A stretch of DNA of 64,000 nucleotides from Stanieria sp. NIES-3757 (GCA_002355455.1 AP017375.1:2232001-2296000), one strand, 5' to 3'. Counted from the stretch's first letter, positions 44,210 through 53,653 are shown. The notes: a model not told the origin generated them from the letters alone. A program made the numbers and translations.

Positions 44210-45388
44210 ATGCAAATCGACCATGTACATTTCTACGTTAAAGACGCAGTACAAACAAGCAACTGGTTTATCCGTAACCTAAGATTTCAAGAAATTACCA
44301 CAAGTATTAATGGTCATACTTACAGTAAAGCGATCGCTAATAAATCAGTTTTTTTAATCTTTTCTTCTCCTCTAAATGATTCTAGTCCCGTCGCTCATTA
44401 TTTAAATTCTTATTCACCTGGAGTTAGTGATATTGCTTTTCAAGTTAATAATCTCGAAGCTACCATCTCTCAAGCTTTATCTCTAGACAGTAAAATAATA
44501 GAACCTCCTCAACAATGTCAATTACCCCAAGGAAACTTAAAATGGGCTAAAATTTCGGGTTGGGATTCTGTTCAACACACTCTAATCGAAAATACTATCT
44601 CTAGTTCGCTCAATCATCAAGAAACTCAGTCTTTATTTTGTTACTTTTTTCCAAACAATCAGAATAATAAAGTAACTGCTTCCGCCCATTCTCATTCAAT
44701 CATTAATTCAAACAAATCAATTATTGCGATCGATCATGTAGTTTTAAATGTTGCTGTAGGACAATTACGACAAGCAACCTCTTGGTATCAAGCTATCTTT
44801 GGTTTCCAGATTCAGCAAACATTTAATATTCAAACTAAAAGATCTGGGTTGTACAGTCAAGCTTTAGTCGATCCTAGTGGCAATGTTCAACTTAATCTTA
44901 ACGAACCCACTTCAGCAGATTCTCAAATTCAAGAATTCTTAGATCATCATCGAGGTGCAGGTATCCAACACATCGCCTTGCGATCGCATAATATTATTGA
45001 AACAGTGGCACAAATGCGCTCTGGAGATGTCTCCTTCTTACCTATTCCTCAAACTTACTACACTCAATTGAAACAGCGTTTTCAGAATAAGTTGAGTCTG
45101 CCTCTAACAACTCAGGAATGGGAAAAAATTAAAAATGAACAGATTTTAATTGATTGGAATCAAACAGAACCAAACTCATTATTAATGCAAATTTTTACTA
45201 AACCAATTTTTGAAAAACCCACTTTCTTTTTAGAATTAATTGAACGGAGGAAACAAGCTAGAGGTTTCGGAGAAGGTAACTTTCAAGCTTTATTTGAAGC
45301 AGTAGAAAGAGAACAGTTAAACAAAGAAATGCGCGGATGGATAGATGTTGAAAATCGCGTTTTGAAAAAATCTGCTGCAAATTATTAA
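44210..45388 (+). CDS. hppD: 4-hydroxyphenylpyruvate dioxygenase
   Basis: 392 residues of the vicinal-oxygen-chelate fold. Iron ligands are in IDHVVLNV (His), GIQHIALRS (His) and FLELIERR (Glu). The N-terminal half (IDHVHFYVKDAVQTSNWFIRN) is the degenerate first module. GFGEGNFQALFEAVEREQ is the closing helix typical of HPPD. It converts 4-hydroxyphenylpyruvate to homogentisate, the head group of tocopherol. It is 37 bp after the tocopherol methyltransferase gene. Confidence 0.93.
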   Translation: MQIDHVHFYVKDAVQTSNWFIRNLRFQEITTSINGHTYSKAIANKSVFLIFSSPLNDSSPVAHYLNSYSPGVSDIAFQVNNLEATISQALSLDSKIIEPPQQCQLPQGNLKWAKISGWDSVQHTLIENTISSSLNHQETQSLFCYFFPNNQNNKVTASAHSHSIINSNKSIIAIDHVVLNVAVGQLRQATSWYQAIFGFQIQQTFNIQTKRSGLYSQALVDPSGNVQLNLNEPTSADSQIQEFLDHHRGAGIQHIALRSHNIIETVAQMRSGDVSFLPIPQTYYTQLKQRFQNKLSLPLTTQEWEKIKNEQILIDWNQTEPNSLLMQIFTKPIFEKPTFFLELIERRKQARGFGEGNFQALFEAVEREQLNKEMRGWIDVENRVLKKSAANY

Positions 45389-45460
45389 TCAATAAGTCTT
45401 AAAATTTTTTATAGTTACTAACTTAAAATCCTTTTAGAAAGGAAAACCTGAGAATGAAAA

Positions 45461-45871
45461 ATGTTTGATATTGATTCAGAATACGATCTTTGGTTACAAG
45501 AGCAAGCAGACTTACTTAGACAAAATCGTTTTGAAGAGTTAGATCTAAAAAATTTAATCGAGGAATTAGAAACTTTGGTTCGCGGAGAAAAAAGTGCGGT
45601 AGAAAGTTTAACGATTAATATATTAACTCACTTAATGTATTGTGAGTTTTGGGACAAACAACAAAGAGCTAAAAGACATTGGCAAGCTGAAATTACTAAT
45701 TTTCGCTATCAGCTAGAAAATAAACTAAGTACAAATTTAAAAAATCATTTAGTTAATAATTGGGACAATTTATTGAAAAAAGCTATCAAACTAGCGAATA
45801 TTAAGACTGGACTTAAAATAACAGCCGAATATACTTTAGAACAAGTATTAGATCAAGATTTTTTACCCTAG
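45461..45871 (+). CDS. DUF29 family protein
   Basis: 136 residues: YDLWLQEQADLLRQNRFEELDLKNLIEELETLVRGEKSAVES in pieces is the DUF29 signature, followed by LTHLMYCEFWDKQQRAKRHWQAEITNFRYQLE. All-helical and soluble. DUF29 genes are very numerous in cyanobacteria and often occur near mobile DNA; some are thought to be antitoxin-like but function is not established. No partner toxin was seen here. It lies between the vitamin E genes and the homocysteine methyltransferase. Confidence 0.85.
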   Translation: MFDIDSEYDLWLQEQADLLRQNRFEELDLKNLIEELETLVRGEKSAVESLTINILTHLMYCEFWDKQQRAKRHWQAEITNFRYQLENKLSTNLKNHLVNNWDNLLKKAIKLANIKTGLKITAEYTLEQVLDQDFLP

Positions 45872-45964
45872 CCATAATTTTAGATTAATCCCTAGTTATT
45901 CCCGATCGCCTTTTAAACTGAAAAATTATCAGGATTAATTGACAAAATTTTTGGAGAATAGGCA

Positions 45965-46936
45965 ATGGGAAAATATCAACAGAGTTTACCTCAACTTTCT
46001 AATAATTTATTTCTTACCGACGGTGGAATTGAAACGACTCTAATCTTTCATCAAGGACTTAACTTACCTTACTTTGCAGCATTTGATTTATTAAATAATG
46101 CTCTAGGATACGAAGCACTGCACAAATACTTTCGTAGCTATGCTCAACTTGCTCAAAAATATCAGGTAGGTTTTATTCTAGAGAGTGCAACATGGCGAGC
46201 TAGTCAGGATTGGGGAAACAAATTAGGATATTCAACCGCAGCAATTGATGCTCTCAATCGCCATGCGATCGCATTACTTGAGGAGATTCGCGACGAATAC
46301 GAAAACAATAACACACCGATGGTTATTAGTGGTTGCATTGGGCCTAGGGGAGATGGTTATAATCCTGCTGAATTGATGAACGAAGCTGAAGCAGAAAACT
46401 ATCATTCAGCGCAGATTAAAACATTTGTCGAAAGTCAGGTAGATTTGGTTACAGCTATGACTATGACTTATGTAGAAGAAGCAATTGGTATTACGAAAGC
46501 TGCTCAGAATACAGACATACCAGTTGCGATCTCTTTTACGGTTGAAACTGATGGTCGTCTACCTACGGGGCAATCATTGAAGGATGCAATTGAACAAGTA
46601 GATCGTGCTACACACAGCGCACCTATTTACTATATGATTAATTGCGCTCATCCTAACCATTTTAGAAATGTATTACCTAATGGCGAACCTTGGTTAGAAA
46701 GAATTCGGGGACTTAGAGCAAACGCTTCCATCAAAAGTCATGCTGAACTTGATGAGGCGGAAGAATTAGATGATGGTAACCCAATCGAACTTGCTGCTCA
46801 ATATCAACAGTTGAAAACCAAACTACCAAATTTAAATGTGCTTGGTGGTTGTTGTGGGACGGATATTCGACACGTCGAAGAGATTTGTAAAGTTTCTCTA
46901 CCGCTCTTTTTGACTAAACCTTACCAAGCTGCTTGA
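45965..46936 (+). CDS. homocysteine S-methyltransferase
   Basis: 323 residues of the MmuM/BHMT family. LTDGGIETTLIFHQGLNLPYFAAFDLL is the N-terminal barrel start. The zinc-binding cysteines are in NCAHPNHF and LGGCCGTDIRHVEEIC. It transfers a methyl group, probably from S-methylmethionine or SAM, to homocysteine, giving methionine. It may work with the DUF39 homocysteine-forming protein at 32158. The methyl donor cannot be assigned from sequence alone. Confidence 0.88.
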   Translation: MGKYQQSLPQLSNNLFLTDGGIETTLIFHQGLNLPYFAAFDLLNNALGYEALHKYFRSYAQLAQKYQVGFILESATWRASQDWGNKLGYSTAAIDALNRHAIALLEEIRDEYENNNTPMVISGCIGPRGDGYNPAELMNEAEAENYHSAQIKTFVESQVDLVTAMTMTYVEEAIGITKAAQNTDIPVAISFTVETDGRLPTGQSLKDAIEQVDRATHSAPIYYMINCAHPNHFRNVLPNGEPWLERIRGLRANASIKSHAELDEAEELDDGNPIELAAQYQQLKTKLPNLNVLGGCCGTDIRHVEEICKVSLPLFLTKPYQAA

Positions 46937-46976
46937 GTAGCATATTCTGCATTTACTAAAAAATAGAGAAAAATTT

Positions 46977-47072
46977 ATGCAATTAAATTATTCCCAAAAA
47001 CTTATCCAACTTGGTTTTTTACTGTTTCTCCTGGGTTTAATTACTGGATTTGTAATACCTTTGGTAACCTGA
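46977..47072 (+). pseudogene. N-terminal fragment of a small membrane-protein gene
   Basis: ATG 46977 opens a 31-codon frame (MQLNYSQKLIQLGFLLFLL, then GLITGFVIPLVT) that ends at TGA 47070-47072 where transposon-derived DNA begins. The fragment resembles the first helix of a HAB-type (hydroxylaminobenzene mutase-like) or related four-helix membrane protein. It probably was cut by the insertion of the neighbouring IS982-type element. The rest of the gene was not found on the other side. Confidence 0.5.
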
Positions 47073-47361
47073 GTTCGGGTTAAGCAGATTGAGGTAAAAG
47101 CCAGTCTAGATGAAGACTTGGTTTTTTAGGTTGGTCGCTAGACTTCGTCACCCTTCGGGAACGCGTGCCTTCGGCAGGACAATAGGCAATTAATCCGCAA
47201 AGAACAGAACATTAACGCAAAAGTTAACAGGTGAGCGATGACGAGAATGTTCTATTTGAGAAATATTTTTTAGCTGGTCATTAATCGTTTCGATAATCGA
47301 ACGTTGACGGGACAAAAGCTTGTCATGAAGGCACATTAGCTTATTTTTCAACAGGTCGATT

Positions 47362-47387
47362 GCACATGGTCGGGAAACCGACCGTGC
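47362..47387. repeat. small hairpin element 1 inside the dead IS982 gene
   Basis: GCAC, two unpaired bases (AT), GGTCGG, GAAA loop, CCGACC, GTGC. It shares the exact layout of elements 2 and 3 with different paired bases. Confidence 0.7.
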
Positions 47388-47698
47388 CTCGACCTCATAT
47401 TAAGACGAGGTTTGGCAAAAAACTGAATCCCCAACTCTTCGAGGAGTTGATTAGCAAGATGAATGAGAAACATAGCCTCTATCGGCAAAAATTTTACCGA
47501 AAAGACCTTGGAGTAATTTAGGAATTGGACTACGGTCGTCTACATTACCAGGAGTGAGATTAACGTTTAACAGTTCTCCAAACTCATTGACTACCAAATG
47601 AAGTTTGAAGCCAAAAAACCAGTCAACGGAGGTTTTTCCTCTCTAAGCTAAACCATAAAATACTTTGTGAGGCTTAATTCGACGATTATGACGGTGGG

Positions 47699-47725
47699 GT
47701 ATGCTGGGGTTTCCCCAGCTTATAC
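47699..47725. repeat. small hairpin element 2 inside the dead IS982 gene (inverted)
   Basis: GTAT, GCTGGGG, TTT, CCCCAGC, two unpaired bases (TT), ATAC, the reverse orientation of elements 1 and 3. It lies in a 48-nt insertion (about 47689-47736) that keeps the transposase frame, adding 16 codons between VC and HNRR. Confidence 0.75.
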
Positions 47726-47930
47726 AACCACCGTGTTGACAAACTTTAAGGCAGGTTGAATCAACAAAACCAATACCCGTACAGTTTCCAAAACAACGTT
47801 TAAGGCTAAGTACAGGACAAAAACTGTAGAGAATGAAGAAAATCGTCTTCACGTTCGTCTAAATTCAAAAAGATAGAGCGTAAACGGTCGAAACCATAAC
47901 GGAAGATGCTCTTAGCTTTCTTACGTGATT

Positions 47931-47957
47931 GCACAAGCTGGGGAAACCCCAGCGTGC
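47931..47957. repeat. small hairpin element 3 inside the dead IS982 gene
   Basis: GCAC, two unpaired bases (AA), GCTGGGG, AAA, CCCCAGC, GTGC. The core stem equals that of element 2, while the outer arm equals that of element 1. Confidence 0.75.
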
Positions 47958-48411
47958 CTCACGCGCTTTTCGACCATGTTGTTTAATCAGAATCGGTTTT
48001 GTTAACGAAAGCCACTGACCTGTTCGGTATGCCCAACATCAAGCGAGCGTGAGTAGTGCAAATAGGCGACTCAACCGTTCCGAATCAACCAGATGAGTAT
48101 CTTCGCTCATTAAAACCTCTACTTTTAAAAATTCCAAACAGAGTTTCAATACCCCACCGTTGGGCGTAATCATCAATAATTGTGTGACAATAACTTGGAG
48201 CAATAACAGTTAGCAGAGAGTTATCTTGTAAACGTAAAGCCCCTATATAGATTGGACATCAACTCTATTCTTTCTTGAGTATTTGAGTTTCCTTTTTTCT
48301 CTGATAAATCTACCAAATTAACTGTCTTGACTCGAAATAGGGCGATGAGAAATAGTGCTAGGAAACTCAGTCTCGCTCCATGCCATTTCAAATGAGGCTT
48401 TAGGGTTTGGC

Positions 48412-49678
48412 CTCACGGGGTGACAACCCCTTGGAATAGAAGATGAACAGTCAGGAGAGCGGGAAGATGGTAGAAAAAAGGGGTCGAACTTCTTGAGAAA
48501 AACCCCTAAGCAAAAATGTTGCCAAAATTCTATCACAAATGCTTCTCTAAGTTGTTAACTTCAAGGCAATATACTACGTTACAAATAATTATTTTCTTAT
48601 TGCAAAGTTACAGAACAATTCAGATTGAGAAATTAGCTGCTTTACTACCAATTCCCATCAAATATGAGAGCCGTCGTCGTCATCTTCAAAGATTGTTAAT
48701 CTCACCTAAGTTGAGGCTAAAATGTCTTTGGGTTCCTATCCTCAAAAAATGGCTAAAAATCAATCAATCTCCTAATAAAATAGCTTATGTAGCCATAGAT
48801 AGAACCAGATGGCAAGAACGAAATTTATTTGTAGCTAGTCTCATCCAAGATAAAAGAGCAATTCCTCTACATTGGCTCTTGCTAGATAAAAAGGGCAATA
48901 GCAATTTTCAAGAACAAAAGAGATTACTCAAATTAGTCTTACGGCTGTTAGATGGCTTCAAAATTGTCATTTTAGGTGACCGTGAGTTTGGTCATATATC
49001 ATTGGCAGATTGGCTCGAAAAACAGGGATGTCAATACGTTATCAGAACGAAAGACAATAAATACATTAAGCAAAAAGAAGAAAATTATCAGTTATTAAAA
49101 TCTTTAGGACTTAAACCAGGAAAATCTTTTTATTTACCATCGGTTAAACTAACCAAACAAAAAGGTTTTGGTGTAGTTAATCTTGCTGGATATTGGTCAC
49201 AGAAGACCAAAAAGAAGCAAAAAAATGAAGGATGGTATTTGATTACAAATTTACCCAATTTAAAACAAGCGGTATTCGCTTACCAACATCGTTATGGAAT
49301 CGAGGCAATGTTTAAAGATTGTAAAACAGGAGGTTATAATTTAGAACAATGTCATGGCAATGACCAACGTTTACTGGCTTTAGTTTTATTAATAGCAATC
49401 GCTTATACTTGTGCCATTAAAAGAGGTAAACAAATTAAATCTATGGGGATTCAAAAGTATATTTGTCGTCTAAAATCAGCTAGAAGAACTACAAGACGAC
49501 ACAGTAATTTTTGGATAGGTTTGTATGGTGGATTATGGATTAAAACCTATGAATTTTGTCATGATTTGGTAGAGCAGTTAATGAGATTTACTCCTAATAA
49601 GTTACCTTTCTACCAACAAGGTCTGAGGGCTAAAAGACTCATTCAAACTGCTTTTTAGCTTGGTTGTCACCCCGTAAG
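48412..49678 (+). mobile_element. complete IS4-family insertion sequence, 1267 bp
   Basis: Left end CTCACGGGGTGACAACC (48412-48428) and right end, read inverted, CTTACGGGGTGACAACC (49662-49678) are 17-bp inverted repeats with one mismatch. A 9-bp target duplication GGGTTTGGC flanks it at 48403-48411 and 49679-49687. One intact transposase gene is inside. Perfect duplication and an intact gene suggest recent transposition. It sits within codons 10-11 of an older IS4-type transposase gene. Confidence 0.93.
48516..49658 (+). CDS. IS4-family DDE transposase
   Basis: 380 residues. The first catalytic Asp is in YVAIDRTRW, the second in IVILGDREFGHISL, and the third catalytic residue is in the YREK signature YQHRYGIEAMFKDCK (Tyr, Arg, Glu, Lys at the consensus spacing). 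The N-terminus is basic and the whole protein is Lys/Arg-rich. It is intact from start to stop and occupies most of the 1267-bp IS. It is likely functional, although this cannot be shown here. Confidence 0.93.
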   Translation: MLPKFYHKCFSKLLTSRQYTTLQIIIFLLQSYRTIQIEKLAALLPIPIKYESRRRHLQRLLISPKLRLKCLWVPILKKWLKINQSPNKIAYVAIDRTRWQERNLFVASLIQDKRAIPLHWLLLDKKGNSNFQEQKRLLKLVLRLLDGFKIVILGDREFGHISLADWLEKQGCQYVIRTKDNKYIKQKEENYQLLKSLGLKPGKSFYLPSVKLTKQKGFGVVNLAGYWSQKTKKKQKNEGWYLITNLPNLKQAVFAYQHRYGIEAMFKDCKTGGYNLEQCHGNDQRLLALVLLIAIAYTCAIKRGKQIKSMGIQKYICRLKSARRTTRRHSNFWIGLYGGLWIKTYEFCHDLVEQLMRFTPNKLPFYQQGLRAKRLIQTAF

Positions 49679-49878
49679 GGGTTTGGCAAAGCAGGTTAAC
49701 ATTATCCATAGGGTTATCATGAGTTGAGTGTAGTTACTTTTCATGAAACCCTTTTTCTTTCTGCTTTTCAACTTTTGTCCTGTACTTAGGGACAAAATTA
49801 TAAATTTGCCCATAGATAGACGAATTTTGCCTTGGTTTTTGAGCTAATAAAATTAAAGTTTCGCGTAGAGCTAATTAG

Positions 49879-50751
49879 ATGGAAACTAAAAAACTTGGCA
49901 ATACAGATATAACGATTAGTGCCATTGGTTTAGGAGGGATGCCAATGTCATTAAGCGATCGCCCTTCGGAGTCTCAGTCTATTGCAGTGATTCATAAAGC
50001 TCTTGATCGTGGAGTGACTTTGATTGATACGGCTGATTCTTACTGTCGAGATGAATCGGATAAACATCACAATGAACGTTTAATTGCCAAAGCACTTTCT
50101 CAATATGAGGAAGATACTAGTCACGTTACTGTTGCTACTAAAGGGGGTTTAATGCGTCCTAATGGTAGTTGGACTCGTAATGGCAATCCTGCTCATCTCC
50201 GTGAAACTATTGCTCAAAATTATCAAGCTCTAGGTGGAGAAAAACCAATTACTTTATGGCAATATCACGCACCTGACCCTAACTATACAATTAAATCGGC
50301 TTTGACTCCAGCCAAAGAAGCAGTAGAACAAGGTTTGATTCATTATATCGGTGTTTCTAATTTTTCTGTTGAGCAAATCAAACAAGCACAAGAAGTAGTA
50401 AATATTGTTTCAGTTCAAAATCAATACAATCCTTGGCATCGTCAACCTGAATTTGATGGAGTAATAGATTATTGCGAACAAGAAGGTTTAACTTTTTTTC
50501 CCTGGAGTCCTTTGGGCGGAAGTAGCCGTGTTAGCCGTTTGCAAGATATTCCTGTTATTGCTCACCTAGCAGCCCAAGAAGGTATCAGTGTCTATCAGAT
50601 TGTTTTGGCTTGGCTACGTGCAAAATCTCCTTGTATTGTGCCTATTCCTGGCGCGAGTAAAATTTCTAGTATTGAAGATTCAATTAAGGCAGTTGAAGTT
50701 AAATTATCTCAGCAGCAAGTCGAAAAAATTGATGCCCAACTAACACAGTAA
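49879..50751 (+). CDS. aldo/keto reductase
   Basis: 290 residues. METKKLGNTDITISAIGLGGM is the family start. The catalytic tetrad is visible as Asp and Tyr in DTADSYC, Lys in VATKGGLM, and His in WQYHAPDP. IGVSNFSVEQI and VPIPGASKISSIEDSI bind NADPH. A cytoplasmic oxidoreductase of unknown substrate, likely for aldehydes. It stands just right of the IS cluster with 169 bp between the remnant start and its ATG. Confidence 0.9.
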   Translation: METKKLGNTDITISAIGLGGMPMSLSDRPSESQSIAVIHKALDRGVTLIDTADSYCRDESDKHHNERLIAKALSQYEEDTSHVTVATKGGLMRPNGSWTRNGNPAHLRETIAQNYQALGGEKPITLWQYHAPDPNYTIKSALTPAKEAVEQGLIHYIGVSNFSVEQIKQAQEVVNIVSVQNQYNPWHRQPEFDGVIDYCEQEGLTFFPWSPLGGSSRVSRLQDIPVIAHLAAQEGISVYQIVLAWLRAKSPCIVPIPGASKISSIEDSIKAVEVKLSQQQVEKIDAQLTQ

Positions 50752-50763
50752 TTATCAACCCTT

Positions 50764-50852
50764 GCGATCGCTCTTGTACGAGCGAACCTCTCTCGGCACA
50801 GCCGAGGCGCGTAGCGAGTAGTTCACTCCCTTCGGTCGCGATCGCGCCTTTG
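50764..50852. repeat. HIP1-rich palindromic spacer
   Basis: A GC-rich island between aldo/keto reductase and rpsN. It has GCGATCG sites at both ends and a perfect hairpin CTCGGC-ACA-GCCGAG at 50792-50806. It resembles other HIP1-associated dispersed repeats in this window (26678-26714; about 56215-56275). Confidence 0.5.
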
Positions 50853-50933
50853 AACCAAGTTTTATTCCAATCAAATATAGTTCGAGTTATACTAGAAAAT
50901 TGCGTGATTATTTACTAAATAGAAATAAGAATT

Positions 50934-51236
50934 ATGGCAAAAAAATCCATGATTGAGCGAGAAAAAAAACGCGCTCATCTAATAGAAAAATATGCTGCTA
51001 AAAGAGAAGAATTGAAAGAAGAGTTTCGTCAAGCAACTTCTCCTCTTGAAAAATTAGAAATTCATCGTCAATTACAACAACTGCCAAGAAATAGTGCACC
51101 CAGTCGTAAACGCAATCGTTGTTGGGTAACTGGTAGACCAAGAGGTTATTACCGCGATTTTGGTTTATCTCGTAACGTTTTAAGAGAATGGGCTCATGAA
51201 GGATTACTACCTGGAGTAGTTAAGTCTAGCTGGTAA
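50934..51236 (+). CDS. rpsN: 30S ribosomal protein S14
   Basis: 100 residues, the long zinc-free form. [20 protein letters not shown] at the start and the conserved [36 protein letters not shown] (in pieces) near the end. It binds 16S rRNA in the small-subunit head. It is encoded away from the main ribosomal protein cluster, as in other cyanobacteria and chloroplasts. Confidence 0.97.
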   Translation: MAKKSMIEREKKRAHLIEKYAAKREELKEEFRQATSPLEKLEIHRQLQQLPRNSAPSRKRNRCWVTGRPRGYYRDFGLSRNVLREWAHEGLLPGVVKSSW

Positions 51237-51374
51237 CTTTTATGTAGTTAGGAAATAGGGATTAGAGATTAAAAAGTCAACAATTGGAACAAGCGAACAA
51301 CTAAAGACAAATATTCAAAGTCTTTTCAGTCTCGCTAAAATCCAAGGACTCGTCCCTAATTCCCTAAGACTTAG

Positions 51375-52055
51375 TTAAACTGGCAAAATAAACTCTAAGT
51401 CGAGATTGGCAGCTACTTGAGCTAGCTTCTCGTGGTTATTTGTCTCATTAAGGTAAGGTAAAGTTCCCAAAACTGGAATTTGAGTTAAAGATTCAATCAA
51501 ATCAACTGGGGCTAAGTCTGCTAATTGTGCCTCATTCTTTGGTTGAGAACAACTTAAAATAATTCCTCTCAGATTTACTTTCAGACTACGCGCCAAAGCA
51601 ACATTAGCTACTGCTTGCGCGATCGCTCCTAATTTAACTGGCACAACTAAGACGGTAGGTAATTGCCAATCGGCAGCCAAATGAGCCACCGTTAATTCTT
51701 CGGTTACAGGAGAGCCTAATCCTCCCAAAGCCTCTATCAAAACAAAATCTTGTTGCTCTCTTAATTGATTCAAAGCTTGCCAAACTAAACCTAAATCAAT
51801 CGAAGTATTTTCCTTCACTGCTGCCAAAGGTGGAGCAAGTGGTGCTGCCAAACTAATTGGAGTAACTATTTTCAGAGATTCTTCTTGGGCAAACATTTCC
51901 TGGTATAATTCGCGATCGCCTGTACCAGTTTGCATGAGCTTCATTAATCCCAATTGGCGACAAAATCGATAAGATTGCCAATAAGAAACTAAAGCGATCG
52001 TCAAGATTGTTTTGCCAACGTCTGTATCTGTACCAGTAATCAGTAATATCCCCAT
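51375..52055 (-). CDS. bioD: dethiobiotin synthetase
   Basis: 226 residues. The P-loop is LITGTDTDVGKTILT. MKLMQTGTGD carries the conserved Lys of KPxxTG, and IEALGGLGSPVTEE corresponds to the family EGAGG motif with Leu in place of the second Gly region. It closes the ureido ring of dethiobiotin in biotin synthesis using ATP and CO2. It is convergent with rpsN. No other bio gene is adjacent. Confidence 0.9.
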   Translation of the reverse strand: MGILLITGTDTDVGKTILTIALVSYWQSYRFCRQLGLMKLMQTGTGDRELYQEMFAQEESLKIVTPISLAAPLAPPLAAVKENTSIDLGLVWQALNQLREQQDFVLIEALGGLGSPVTEELTVAHLAADWQLPTVLVVPVKLGAIAQAVANVALARSLKVNLRGIILSCSQPKNEAQLADLAPVDLIESLTQIPVLGTLPYLNETNNHEKLAQVAANLDLEFILPV

Positions 52056-52500
52056 AACTATGTCATTGCTTCGCTCTCTAGGTTGCTTTTTAAACCGTAG
52101 TTCTACAACTAATTGTTAAAAAAGTTTTTTTGTTTTAGGTATATATAATTAGTTTAAATATATTATTATTCATTTGTAATCAGATTAGAAAATAAAACTG
52201 ATTGAGAATTGGGATCGAGAGTTAATTTGATTAAATACACAAAATATTTACACTCGTTCAAATCTGCTAGCCCAATTTAATTATCAAAATTAGGAAGATG
52301 CACTGAGGCTAAATTAGTAGCAAAATCTTTATAATATTTTTTTATTAATTGATTGTAAAAAACAACCTCTTTAATTTAAAATCAAAAAACATTGTAATCT
52401 AAAATTCTTGTTAAAAACTATCAAAGTGCGCGATTGTGTCACCAAATAACCTCAAGTGTTGTCGATTACGATAGCCTTTAAATGATAAGATTTCCCTGAA
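52056..52500. other. AT-rich region upstream of prs
   Basis: 445 bp between divergent bioD and prs. Very AT-rich (52090-52400) with no gene or RNA that I can identify. Promoters for both genes are expected here. Confidence 0.4.
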
Positions 52501-53517
52501 TTGAGTTATAAAGATTCTGCCGTGAGCTACACTACCCTAACTCTTCAGTCCACTCAACAGCAGTCAACCTTGTCAGATACCAACCGCCTTCGGTTATTCT
52601 CTGGCTCTGCTAACATTCCCCTAGCTCAAGAAGTAGCACGTTATTTGGGAATGGATTTGGGTCCAATGATCCGCAAGCAATTTGCTGATGGAGAGCTTTA
52701 TGTCCAAATTCAAGAATCAATTCGCGGTGCTGATGTTTATTTACTTCAGCCCTGTTGTAATCCAGTTAATGATAACTTGATGGAATTGATGATTATGATT
52801 GATGCTTGTCGTCGAGCATCAGCTAGGCAGATTACTGCGGTCATACCTTACTATGGTTATGCTAGAGCAGACCGAAAAACTGCTGGTAGAGAATCAATTA
52901 CAGCTAAACTTGTAGCCAATCTGATTACTGAGGCTGGAGCGAGTCGAGTTTTAGCTATGGATCTCCATTCATCTCAGATCCAAGGCTATTTTGATATTCC
53001 AGTCGATCATGTCTATGGTTCTCCAGTAATTTTGGATTATCTCGCCAGTAAAAATTTACCCGATTTAGTGGTCGTTTCTCCAGATGTTGGTGGTGTTGCC
53101 CGCGCTAGAGCCTTTGCCAAAAAATTAAATGATGCACCCTTGGCAATCATTGATAAACGTCGTCAAGCTCATAACGTAGCAGAAGTGATGAACTTAATTG
53201 GTGATGTTAAAGGGAAAACTGCGGTACTAGTAGACGACATGATTGATACAGCAGGAACGCTATTGGAAGGAGCAAGATTACTACGAGCTGAAGGAGCAAG
53301 ACAAATTTATGCTTGTGCCACCCATGCCGTATTTTCTGAACCCGCAGTGGCGCGACTATCTAGCGGTTTATTTGAAGAGGTTATTGTTACTAATACTATT
53401 CCCGTGCCAGAAGCAAAACAGTTTGAACAGTTAACAGTTACTTCTGTCGCTAACTTACTCGGAGAAACAATCTGGCGGATCCATGAAGATAGCTCGGTTA
53501 GTAGTATGTTTCGCTAA
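52501..53517 (+). CDS. prs: ribose-phosphate pyrophosphokinase
   Basis: 338 residues as given from TTG 52501. A GTG at 52522 would shorten it by seven residues; neither has a clear Shine-Dalgarno sequence. RLRLFSGSANIPLAQEVARYLG opens the fold. The PRPP signature VVVSPDVGGVARARAFAKKL and AVLVDDMIDTAGTLLEGARLL is intact, and YYGYARADRK binds ATP. It makes PRPP for purine, pyrimidine, histidine and tryptophan synthesis. Confidence 0.95.
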   Translation: MSYKDSAVSYTTLTLQSTQQQSTLSDTNRLRLFSGSANIPLAQEVARYLGMDLGPMIRKQFADGELYVQIQESIRGADVYLLQPCCNPVNDNLMELMIMIDACRRASARQITAVIPYYGYARADRKTAGRESITAKLVANLITEAGASRVLAMDLHSSQIQGYFDIPVDHVYGSPVILDYLASKNLPDLVVVSPDVGGVARARAFAKKLNDAPLAIIDKRRQAHNVAEVMNLIGDVKGKTAVLVDDMIDTAGTLLEGARLLRAEGARQIYACATHAVFSEPAVARLSSGLFEEVIVTNTIPVPEAKQFEQLTVTSVANLLGETIWRIHEDSSVSSMFR

Positions 53518-53653
53518 ACAGAAGTAATTTAGCTAGTTACCAGTTAACTCATGCTCGGAGTTATAAAATCGTGGGATCAAAATTTATTCAAACGGCAGAG
53601 AAGGATTGCTCAACGACTAGCACTCTTGAGCGTGACTGGTAACTATTTGTTAG

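Larger units (their letters stand above)
47180..48040 (-). pseudogene. dead IS982-family transposase
   Basis: On the minus strand the frames in succession spell pieces of an IS982 transposase. These are SLTKPILIKQHGRKA (about 48000), FVDSTCLKVC (with the first catalytic Asp), HNRRI, KTSVDWFFGFKLHLVVNEFGE, LTPGNVDDRSPIP, and the C-terminal [27 protein letters not shown] (about 47230-47320), given here in fragments. Frameshifts, stops and three small hairpin insertions disrupt the reading. The element is inactive and old. Confidence 0.75.
48050..49709 (-). pseudogene. older IS4-type transposase remnant, interrupted by a younger IS
   Basis: The frame opens at ATG 49709 (MDNVNLLCQT), is interrupted by the intact IS at 48412-49678, and resumes with LKPHLKWHGARLSF and LALFLIALFRVKTVNLVDLSE. 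An internal deletion joins this to KKGNSNTQERIELM, then a further deletion or frameshift leads to IIDDYAQRWGIETLFGIFKSRGF, which carries the YREK-type catalytic Glu of IS4 enzymes. Most of the catalytic core is missing. Confidence 0.75.

Noticed and set aside
47643-47852. Short open frame with QHGGCISWGNPSIPHR-like sequence
   Set aside because: It is a fragment of the dead IS982 transposase plus a hairpin insertion, not a gene.
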